From Desulfobacteraceae bacterium (GTDB lineage Bacteria > Desulfobacterota > Desulfobulbia > Desulfobulbales > Desulfobulbaceae), in assembly GCA_022837185.1 (NCBI GenBank), contig JALHJD010000107.1:1-9230 (forward strand): a stretch of DNA of 9,230 nucleotides. The letters run 5' to 3'. Positions 1-5,020 of this stretch are shown one piece after another. The translations under genes were made by a program, and so were the position numbers. The notes beneath the pieces are model-generated. The model was not told the DNA's origin. It saw only the letters and a program-made list of their open reading frames with translations, and searched no databases. Position 1 is the first letter of the stretch, and every line of letters begins with the position of its first letter.

Positions 1-60
1 TTCGCGTCAGCGAACTTGAAACACCCTTCTCCTGGGGGAGAAGGTGCCCGGAGGGCGGAT
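1..60. repeat. Intergenic hairpin repeat fragment
   Basis: Non-coding stretch made of small hairpins. TTCGC (1-5) pairs with GCGAA (10-14). A longer stem pairs CCTTCTCC (25-32) with GGAGAAGG (37-44) around a 4-base loop, and can extend outward by CAC/GTG with one bulged C. GCCC (46-49) pairs with GGGC (53-56). The arrangement GGGAGAAGGTGCCCG followed by a GGGCGGATGAGGG-like end resembles a dispersed intergenic repeat I recall from many proteobacterial genomes; the family match is from memory. The element probably continues to the left of the window. Confidence 0.5.
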
Positions 61-100
61 GAGGGGAGAACCCGGCTATGCCGGGGAGCTGGCAGCATAC

Positions 101-135
101 CAGAAGTCAGAAACCAGAGGACAGAAGCCAGAAGG
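101..135 (+). repeat. Heptamer tandem array (CAGAAGN type, 5 units)
   Basis: Five consecutive 7-bp units all begin with CAG: CAGAAGT, CAGAAAC, CAGAGGA, CAGAAGC and CAGAAGG. The tract sits inside composite repeat copy A, at the place where copy B carries five CAGTCGG units followed by CAGAAGC-like heptamers. The period is exact while the unit sequence drifts, as in a short minisatellite. Confidence 0.7.
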
Positions 136-179
136 AAGTTTGCAGCTTCGCTGGTGGTTTGAAGAGCCGCTCGACCGGC

Positions 180-255
180 GTAGGTTGGGGCGAGTTAGCG
201 AACCCCAACAATTTCAACCGGTTGCGTTGGGGTTCGCTGGCTCACCCCAACCTAC
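180..255. repeat. REP doublet with GTAG ends (REPIN-like)
   Basis: Two inverted arms, 180-209 and 226-255, match at 27 of 30 positions when one is reverse-complemented. Each arm begins with GTAG at its outer end and then folds on its own: GTTGGGG (184-190) pairs with CCCCAAC (203-209), and GTTGGGG (226-232) pairs with CCCCAAC (245-251). The central loop contains the palindrome CAACCGGTTG (215-224). GTAG followed by an imperfect hairpin is the known architecture of REP sequences mobilised by REP-associated tyrosine transposases (RAYT, TnpA-REP), and a head-to-head pair is the REPIN form. No RAYT gene lies in the window. Confidence 0.75.
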
Positions 256-259
256 GAAA

Positions 260-330
260 CTAACAGCCTACAGCCTAAACAGCTTCAGCCTCATATTCCT
301 AACAGCCTACAGCCTAAACAGCTACTGCCT
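260..330 (+). repeat. Duplicated heptamer block (ACAGCCT type)
   Basis: A 25-base sequence at 260-284 recurs exactly at 299-323, a 39-bp period. Each copy is built of heptamers: ACAGCCT, ACAGCCT, a single A, then AACAGCT. These are followed by TCAGCCT (285-291) in the first block and ACTGCCT (324-330) in the second. The CAG-containing 7-bp unit links it to the heptamer tracts at 101-135 and 8961-8995. No coding role is apparent. Confidence 0.7.
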
Positions 331-357
331 CCCCGGCTTCAGCCGGCGAAGCCGGGG
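331..357 (-). terminator. Hairpin directly after the 358-753 gene
   Basis: Perfect inverted repeat with a 10-bp GC-rich stem, CCCCGGCTTC (331-340) and GAAGCCGGGG (348-357), and a 7-base loop. Read on the minus strand it abuts the TAG stop codon of the small exported-protein gene, so it is well placed to end or protect that transcript. No T tract follows the stem, so it is not a canonical intrinsic terminator. The same CCCGGC...GCCGGG core appears in the hairpins at 71-85 and 8940-8954, so it may instead be another dispersed repeat unit. Confidence 0.4.
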
Positions 358-753
358 CTATTCCTCGTCGCAGATGTGGCGGTCGCTGAAATCGAAATCA
401 TCCAAAAATGGCTGTTCCTCTTTCGGGAGTATATCGGCGAACTTCTCGGTGCATGCCCGGATCTGTTGGATAACAGGGTTGTCAGCCATTTCCTTGCCGT
501 AGGCAACGGCCTTTTTCTGCGCCTCGTCCCGCTTTCCCTGGGCGCACAGGGCTCTGATTTCAGCGTCGAATTCCTCCCCCCGCTTTTCCAGCGCCTCCAG
601 CTCCGCCTGGTCAACTTTTTCCATGCAGGCCTGCATTTCCTGCATCGCCTGCATGAACTTCTGCATGTCCGCCTGGTCCATTCCCATCATGGGCTGGGCC
701 GCGGCCGCCAAGGGCATCAACAGCAGGGCAAGGGCGACAACGATACTCTTCAT
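358..753 (-). CDS. Small exported Met-rich protein with four cysteines, function unknown
   Basis: A 131-residue protein with a clear signal peptide: MKS, a hydrophobic stretch at residues 4-18, and a likely cleavage after AAA at residue 19, giving a mature protein starting QPMMGM. The mature N-terminus is Met-rich (M22, 23, 25, 30, 34, 37, 40, 44) and predicted helical; the middle is charged (Glu, Lys, Arg). Cysteines 43, 70, 101 and 128 form two CX26C units that both begin AC-x-EK, suggesting an internal duplication or two disulfides. The ATG at 753 is chosen because AGGAGG lies 7 bases upstream; an in-frame TTG at 756 would leave only 4 bases. It is divergent from the SPFH gene. Metal binding (copper by methionines) is possible but inferred only from composition. 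I recognise no named family. Confidence 0.85.
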   Translation of the reverse strand: MKSIVVALALLLMPLAAAAQPMMGMDQADMQKFMQAMQEMQACMEKVDQAELEALEKRGEEFDAEIRALCAQGKRDEAQKKAVAYGKEMADNPVIQQIRACTEKFADILPKEEQPFLDDFDFSDRHICDEE

Positions 754-760
754 CAAGGTT

Positions 761-766
761 CCTCCT
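761..766 (-). promoter_or_regulatory. Strong Shine-Dalgarno of the exported-protein gene
   Basis: On the minus strand this reads AGGAGG, a perfect anti-16S match, 7 bases before the ATG at 753. The spacing decides between that ATG and the TTG directly before it. Confidence 0.8.
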
Positions 767-781
767 GAAAGTGGGTTGCGT

Positions 782-794
782 AATCAGCCTGATT
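782..794. promoter_or_regulatory. Short perfect palindrome, possible operator
   Basis: AATCAG-C-CTGATT is a perfect 6-bp-arm palindrome with a single central base, in the divergent spacer 29 bases upstream of the ATG at 753. Position and symmetry would suit a dimeric regulator's operator or a leader hairpin. I recognise no regulator consensus, and short palindromes can arise by chance. Confidence 0.25.
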
Positions 795-814
795 TCCGGC
801 CGACCCGGCTACGT

Positions 815-837
815 CCGGCAGCAGATTGATCTGCCGG
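815..837. promoter_or_regulatory. Inverted repeat in the divergent spacer
   Basis: CCGGCAG (815-821) and CTGCCGG (831-837) flank a 9-base centre, AGAT (823-826) and ATCT (829-832) offering an alternative inner stem. There is no T tract on either side, so it is not terminator-like. It could be an operator shared by the two divergent genes or a hairpin in the leader of the leftward gene. The rest of the 754-1002 spacer shows no gene and no clear leftward promoter. Confidence 0.3.
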
Positions 838-927
838 CGACCTTGCGGCAACATTTTCCGGACGCCATTCGGGTTGCTTGTTCCCGTTTATTCTTTTTTG
901 ACCGGATCATCAAGGAGAATTTCCCCT

Positions 928-956
928 TGGTCATCAGGGCTGCTCCGTACTATAAT
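928..956 (+). promoter_or_regulatory. Probable sigma-70 promoter for the SPFH/zinc-ribbon pair
   Basis: TATAAT at 951-956 is a perfect -10 box. With 17-bp spacing the -35 is TGGTCA (928-933), a weak 4-of-6 match; TTGGTC one base earlier is an alternative with 18-bp spacing. Initiation would fall near 963, leaving a leader of about 40 bases before the ATG at 1003. A weak -35 with a perfect -10 may mean activator dependence. The surrounding region is AT-richer than the genes. Confidence 0.5.
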
Positions 957-990
957 CCACCAGCCGGTCATTTTCCGCAAATTCGAGACG

Positions 991-995
991 GGAGG
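991..995 (+). promoter_or_regulatory. Shine-Dalgarno fixing the SPFH gene start
   Basis: GGAGG within a GGGAGGGGAG purine run, 7 bases before the ATG at 1003. It supports this ATG over in-frame upstream ATGs such as 826, which has no such site. Confidence 0.7.
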
Positions 996-1002
996 GGAGA
1001 GC

Positions 1003-2130
1003 ATGGGCGTGAATAATATCGTATTCCTGGAAATCCTGGAGTGGTTCGACGAAACCGGACAGGAACTGCTGCACCGCCTGCCGGAGCACGGTTCCGGTGA
1101 AATCAAATGGGGCGCCCAACTCACTGTCCGCGAGAGCCAGGCCGCTGTGCTGTTCTACAAGGGGCGGGCCTGCGATGCCTTCGGTCCCGGCCGCCACACC
1201 CTCAAGACCGGCAACGTCCCGATCCTCACCAAGATCCTGGCCACCCCCTGGGCCATGACCAGCCCTCTGCGGGCCGAGGTCTATTTTGTCAACCTCAAGG
1301 TCTTCACCAACCTCAAGTGGGGAACCCGCGACCCCGTCGCCTTCCGGGACGCGGAACTGGGGCTCATCAGGCTCCGGGCCCACGGGGTCTTCAACCTGCG
1401 AATCATCCAGCCGGTGCTGTTCATCAACACCATGGCCGGCACCATGGGCAAATACACGACCAGCCAGGTCAACGAATATCTCAAGCGGGTCATCGTCTCC
1501 CGGTTCAACGATCACCTCGGCGAGGAGCTTGACACCATATTCAACCTGCCCGGCCGGTTCGACGAGCTGGCCGCGGGCCTCAAAAAAAGGCTGGCCAGGG
1601 ATTTCATCCGCTTCGGGCTGGCGCTGGACGACCTGTATATCACTTCCATCACCCCGCCCGAGGAAGTCCAGGGGGCCATTGACGACCGCAGCCGGCTGAG
1701 CGTGATCCGGGACATGGACAACTTTGTCCGCATGAAGGCGGCCATGGCCATGGAAAAGGCCGCTGAATCACCCGGAGAGGCCGGCGCGGGCCTCGGGCTG
1801 GGCATGGGGCTGATGATGCCCGCCATGTTCGGCAATCTGCAGGCCGGGGGAGGAGCGGCCGGCGCCGGACAGCAGGCGGCCGGCCACTGTCCCGAATGCC
1901 GCCAGGCCATCCCGGCCGACGCCCGGTTCTGCCCCTACTGCGGCCACCAGCAGGTTATTCTCAAACAGTGCGCCAACTGCGGCAAGAACCTGACGCCCAA
2001 TTCCCGGTTCTGCCCACGCTGCGGCCATCCGGCCTCCGAACAGCCCCAGGCCGGACGCTGCCCCGAATGCAAGGCGGAGAACCTTCCCGGCGCCACTTTC
2101 TGCAACCAATGCGGCAGCAAGCTCGGCTGA
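1003..2130 (+). CDS. SPFH/band-7 domain protein with three C-terminal zinc ribbons (YdjI-like)
   Basis: A 375-residue cytoplasmic protein. Residues 1 to about 250 look like the SPFH domain of the virion-core/YdjI type: IVFLEILEW start, the WGAQLTVRESQAAVLFYKG segment (about 36-54), then a mixed strand/helix body. A Gly/Met/Ala-rich linker (about 255-294) leads to three CX2C-X10-CX2C zinc ribbons: C296/299/310/313, C323/326/337/340 and C353/356/367/370. There is no transmembrane helix, unlike flotillins and stomatins. The ATG at 1003 is preceded by GGAGG with a 7-base gap; the frame is open further upstream, but that part would overlap the promoter and reads as non-coding. YdjI-type proteins are linked to membrane or envelope stress and protein scaffolding; the role here is inferred from family only. 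The stop codon directly abuts the next gene. Confidence 0.85.
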   Translation: MGVNNIVFLEILEWFDETGQELLHRLPEHGSGEIKWGAQLTVRESQAAVLFYKGRACDAFGPGRHTLKTGNVPILTKILATPWAMTSPLRAEVYFVNLKVFTNLKWGTRDPVAFRDAELGLIRLRAHGVFNLRIIQPVLFINTMAGTMGKYTTSQVNEYLKRVIVSRFNDHLGEELDTIFNLPGRFDELAAGLKKRLARDFIRFGLALDDLYITSITPPEEVQGAIDDRSRLSVIRDMDNFVRMKAAMAMEKAAESPGEAGAGLGLGMGLMMPAMFGNLQAGGGAAGAGQQAAGHCPECRQAIPADARFCPYCGHQQVILKQCANCGKNLTPNSRFCPRCGHPASEQPQAGRCPECKAENLPGATFCNQCGSKLG

Positions 2131-3372
2131 ATGGAACTGCGCGTTGAACAGAGCTGCCCCCAGTGCGGCGCTCCCGTCACCCTGGCCGAAACGGACCGTC
2201 TGCTGACCTGCCCCTACTGCGGGGTCAAAAATTTCCTGCGGAGCAGAGGCGCCTTCCGCTACCTGCTGCCGGCCCGGAGCGGGGGACCGGAGCGGGGCGA
2301 ACTGCTGTACGTGCCCTATCTGCGCCTGAAAAGCACGGTGTACTCCGTGTCGGAGAACGGCATCGCCCACCGGATCATCGACACCACCAGGCTCGGACAT
2401 CCCCTGCCCGGCCTTCCCCCTACCCTTGGCGTGCGGCCACAGGCCATGAAACTTGCCCCCGTCACCCCGGGGACCGGAGACAGGTTTCTGCGGATGTCGG
2501 TCAAGGCCGGCGCCCTCATGGAAAACGGAACGGGAGCAGTCGGCTGGAGCGGCAATAGAGGCCGCAGCGAATATCACCGGGCCGCCGTCGGCGACACGTT
2601 CAGCCTCATTTACCTCCCCCTGGCCCGGGACAACTCCCATCTGATCGACGCCGTCACCGACAATCCCCTTGTCCCCCTGGAGCGGCTGGAGTCGCTTTCC
2701 CTCAGCGGAGTCCCCTTCAACCCCCGCTGGCAGACAAGTTTTCTGCCCGCCCTGTGCCCTCGCTGCGGCTGGAGCCTGGACGGCGCAGGGGACTGCCTGG
2801 TGCTGACCTGCGACAACTGCGACAGCGCCTGGGAGGTCGGCGACCACGGCCTGCAACGGACCGACTGGCAGGTGCAGCCCGGCGGTCCGGAGACCTCCCT
2901 CTATCTCCCCTTCTGGAAAATTACCGCCGCTGTTCCGGCCCTGGCAATCTCCAGTTTCGGCGATTTCATCGAGCGGTGCAATCAGCCGCTCCTGCCCGGG
3001 CCCCTGTGGCGGGACCGGGCCATGAGCTACTGGATCCCCGCCTTCAAGGTGCGGCCCCGGACATTCCTGCGCTTGGCGCGCGCCCTGACCGTCAGCCAGT
3101 GGCGGCTGCGGCCGGAGGATGGTCATGTCGTTCCCGGTTTCTTTTCGGTCACCCTGGCCGAAAAGGAAGCCCGACAGGCCGTCAAAATCACCCTGGCCGC
3201 CTGCGCGGTCAGCCCGGACAGCGTCCATCCCGCCCTGCCCGGGGCCCGGCTCAAGGTCGCGGCCCGGACCCTGGTCTTTCTTCCCTTTACCAGCCATGGT
3301 TATGAACTGGTCCAGCCGCACACCGGTGCCGCGGTGCCCGGGAACGTCCTGCAATTCGGCCGCAAGCTCTGA
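2131..3372 (+). CDS. Twin zinc-ribbon protein, partner of the SPFH protein, function unknown
   Basis: A 413-residue soluble protein. It has two zinc ribbons of identical spacing, CX2C-X14-CX2C, at C9/12/27/30 and C209/212/227/230. About 28-30 residues after each comes a related motif: LYVPYLRLK (59-67) and LYLPFWKIT (257-265). A third similar motif, YWIPAFKVR, lies at 300-308. This suggests two or three copies of a ribbon-plus-beta module. No catalytic motif, signal peptide or clear membrane helix is visible. Its ATG follows the SPFH stop codon with no gap and no good Shine-Dalgarno, so it is probably translated by coupling and made in proportion to the SPFH protein. Bacillus ydjG, a zinc-ribbon gene near the SPFH gene ydjI, is the closest analogy I know; homology is not shown. 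A scaffold or complex partner of the SPFH protein is the simplest inference. Confidence 0.8.
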   Translation: MELRVEQSCPQCGAPVTLAETDRLLTCPYCGVKNFLRSRGAFRYLLPARSGGPERGELLYVPYLRLKSTVYSVSENGIAHRIIDTTRLGHPLPGLPPTLGVRPQAMKLAPVTPGTGDRFLRMSVKAGALMENGTGAVGWSGNRGRSEYHRAAVGDTFSLIYLPLARDNSHLIDAVTDNPLVPLERLESLSLSGVPFNPRWQTSFLPALCPRCGWSLDGAGDCLVLTCDNCDSAWEVGDHGLQRTDWQVQPGGPETSLYLPFWKITAAVPALAISSFGDFIERCNQPLLPGPLWRDRAMSYWIPAFKVRPRTFLRLARALTVSQWRLRPEDGHVVPGFFSVTLAEKEARQAVKITLAACAVSPDSVHPALPGARLKVAARTLVFLPFTSHGYELVQPHTGAAVPGNVLQFGRKL

Positions 3373-3382
3373 CCGCTCTGCT

Positions 3383-3411
3383 TTGACAGAAAAGCGTGTC
3401 CGTGGTATATC
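3383..3411 (+). promoter_or_regulatory. Strong sigma-70 promoter for the deaminase-to-ATPase operon
   Basis: TTGACA (3383-3388) is a perfect -35. A 17-bp spacer leads to TATATC (3406-3411), a 4-of-6 -10 box preceded by TGG, that is an extended -10. Initiation would fall near 3418. This makes the GTG at 3396, which opens the longest reading frame, an impossible start from this promoter, and leaves ATG 3432 or ATG 3465. No terminator is visible between 3372 and here, so read-through from the upstream pair is possible. Confidence 0.6.
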
Positions 3412-3464
3412 CCCTAACCTGGAGCAGGTGGATGTATGCCGCCGCTGAACACGTGAGGTTGGGA

Positions 3465-3980
3465 ATGGAACACCATGAAGACTTGATGCACCTTGCCCTG
3501 GCCGAGGCGGCAGCGGCCCTGCGGGAAGGGGAATTTCCCGTGGGCTGCGTCCTGGCCAGGGACGGTGTGGCCGTGGCCCGGGCCCGGCGGCGCAACAGCA
3601 GCGGTCCGCATGCCAACGAACTCGATCACGCCGAAATCGTTGCCCTGCGGGAGTTGCTGCGCGATTTCCCGGGCGTCGACTGCAGCCGCGTCACCGCCTA
3701 CACCACCATGGAGCCCTGCCTGATGTGCTTCGCCGCCCTGCTGCTTTCCGGAATCCGGCGGTTCGTCTGGGCCTATGAAGACGTGATGGGCGGCGGCACC
3801 TCCCTGCCGCTCAGCCAATTGCCCTCCCTGTACAGCGGGATGCGGATCGAACTGGTCCAGGGCGTCCTCCGGACCGAGAGCCTGGCCATGTTCCAGGACT
3901 TTTTCCGCCGTCATGATTACTGGCGCGACAGCCCCCTGGCCCGCTACACCCTCGCGCAGCCGATGGAGAACAGATCATGA
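3465..3980 (+). CDS. TadA-like nucleoside/tRNA adenosine deaminase family protein
   Basis: A 171-residue zinc deaminase of the cytidine deaminase fold. The zinc site is complete: H55-A-E57 (zinc ligand and catalytic glutamate) and P84-C85-X2-C88. The N-terminal LALAEA...GEFPVGCVLA segment, N44 near the substrate loop, a GGGTSL stretch after the second motif and a C-terminal FQDFFRR helix all fit the TadA/nucleoside deaminase group (usual length about 150-170). TadA converts wobble A34 to inosine in tRNA-Arg; free adenine, guanine or cytosine deaminases share the fold, so the substrate is uncertain. ATG 3465 has GAGG 6 bases upstream and gives a normal N-terminus. ATG 3432, 11 codons earlier with GGAG 7 bases upstream, is a serious alternative. 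The end overlaps the radical SAM gene by 4 bases (ATGA). Confidence 0.8.
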   Translation: MEHHEDLMHLALAEAAAALREGEFPVGCVLARDGVAVARARRRNSSGPHANELDHAEIVALRELLRDFPGVDCSRVTAYTTMEPCLMCFAALLLSGIRRFVWAYEDVMGGGTSLPLSQLPSLYSGMRIELVQGVLRTESLAMFQDFFRRHDYWRDSPLARYTLAQPMENRS

Positions 3981-5020
3981 CCGCCCGGCCGCAAACAGCC
4001 CGCACCGTCGGCTTCAAACCCGGGGAGCGCAATGTTTTCTTTCACATCCTGACAGCCTGCAACCTCTCCTGCCGCCACTGCTATATCAATGCCTCCCAGC
4101 ACGGCACAGAAACCCTGTCCGCGGCAACCGTCATTGACTGGCTGCGGCTCTTCGCCCGGCCGGAAGAGCCGTCCAACCTCATCCTGCTGGGCGGCGAACC
4201 GACCCTGCATCCGGACCTCCCGTCGATCATCCGCGCGGCCAAATCAATGCGCTTCGCGGTCACCGTCGACACCAACGGCTACCTGTTCCATGATTTTCTC
4301 AACCGCGTGACGCCGAAGGAACTCGACTACCTGAGCTTCAGCCTGGACGGCCCGGATGCAGCCGTCAATGACCCGATCCGGGGGGAGAACTCCTTCGCGG
4401 TCTGCACCGAAAACCTGCGGAAGGCCGTGGGCAAGGGGTTCCGGACCAGCGTCATCTATACCGTTTCCAGCCTCAATATCGATCATCTGCACAGAATGCC
4501 CCGGCTGCTCAAATCCCTGGGGGTCAAGCGTTTTTTTATCCAGGTCATCGGCCTGCGCGGCAAGCCGGCCGCCGATAAAAAGGAGGGGGAAGTCGTCTGG
4601 CAGGTCGACCCCGACCACTGGCTCCGGGTCGTGCCGCCGGTCGCGGCGGAAGCAGCGGAGCTTGGCCTGCACGTCACCTATCCCAAGGTCTTTCTCGAAC
4701 CCGGCGAAGTGTTCGAATGCGCCGCCAACGTGGCGGAAAATTACTTTGTCTTCCCCAACGGCCGGGTGTACCAATGCCCGCTGTGCGAAGATTATCCCAT
4801 CCATGCCTTCCGGATTGAAAACAACCGGCTCGTCCGCCATGAAGGCATCAACGAGGACCGCTTCTTCCCCCTGACCATTCCCGAAGGCTGTGTCATGAAC
4901 AAACTGCTGCAGCCGGACAATATCGATTATCGTGCCGACGGCACCCCTCGGCACCGCATCTCATGCTGTCTGCTGAAACAGGAAATCATCCCCCAGTCCG
5001 CGAACAAAAACAATGAGTAA
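3977..5020 (+). CDS. Radical SAM protein with SPASM-like cysteine-rich C-terminus
   Basis: A 347-residue radical SAM enzyme. The [4Fe-4S]/SAM motif is C28-X3-C32-X2-C35 followed by Tyr, and GGEP (72-75) is the usual SAM-binding motif after the second strand. DTNGYL and SFSLDG fit later strands of the partial TIM barrel. The tail has C248-X13-G262-X4-C267-X2-C270 and then C305, C330 and C331. The CX9-15GX4C opening matches the SPASM/twitch auxiliary-cluster pattern, though the full seven-cysteine array is not evident. SPASM enzymes modify peptides, proteins or small molecules; the substrate here is unknown and no RiPP precursor is visible nearby. GGAG lies 8 bases before the ATG, which overlaps the deaminase stop codon; the 3' end overlaps the TPR-methyltransferase gene by 8 bases. 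Confidence 0.85.
   Translation: MTARPQTARTVGFKPGERNVFFHILTACNLSCRHCYINASQHGTETLSAATVIDWLRLFARPEEPSNLILLGGEPTLHPDLPSIIRAAKSMRFAVTVDTNGYLFHDFLNRVTPKELDYLSFSLDGPDAAVNDPIRGENSFAVCTENLRKAVGKGFRTSVIYTVSSLNIDHLHRMPRLLKSLGVKRFFIQVIGLRGKPAADKKEGEVVWQVDPDHWLRVVPPVAAEAAELGLHVTYPKVFLEPGEVFECAANVAENYFVFPNGRVYQCPLCEDYPIHAFRIENNRLVRHEGINEDRFFPLTIPEGCVMNKLLQPDNIDYRADGTPRHRISCCLLKQEIIPQSANKNNE

Larger units (their letters stand above)
71..256 (+). repeat. Composite dispersed repeat, copy A (left flank)
   Basis: This block has the same parts in the same order as the one at 8940-9145. It contains a short hairpin CCCGGC-TAT-GCCGGG (71-85), a GAGCTGGCAG stretch, a 7-bp tandem tract (101-135), a conserved core (138-190) and a REP doublet (180-255). 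The 53-bp core differs from 9027-9079 at only three positions by my reading. The two copies are direct repeats bracketing all six genes. It carries no ORF with coding character and is probably a non-autonomous dispersed element or a stack of several. Confidence 0.75.

Noticed and set aside
101..330. Short repeats considered as a CRISPR array
   Set aside because: Units are 7 bp and contiguous, and the 25-bp pair has only one intervening segment; no cas genes are present.
44..502. Plus-strand frame of 152 codons through the left flank
   Set aside because: Runs through the REP doublet, heptamer repeats and the antisense of the signal-peptide gene; its repeated peptide (TAYSLNS) only reflects the DNA repeat.
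376..768. Plus-strand frame of 130 codons antisense to the exported-protein gene
   Set aside because: The minus strand has a signal peptide and a perfect Shine-Dalgarno; the plus frame has neither.
1768..3354. Long minus-strand open frame (528 codons) opposite the zinc-ribbon genes
   Set aside because: Shadow frame typical of GC-rich DNA: composition is low-complexity Gly/Pro/Ala/Arg/Gln, there are no motifs, and the plus-strand frames carry clear zinc ribbons.
3373..3382. Terminator between the twin-zinc-ribbon gene and the deaminase operon
   Set aside because: No hairpin with T tract in the short gap before the promoter.
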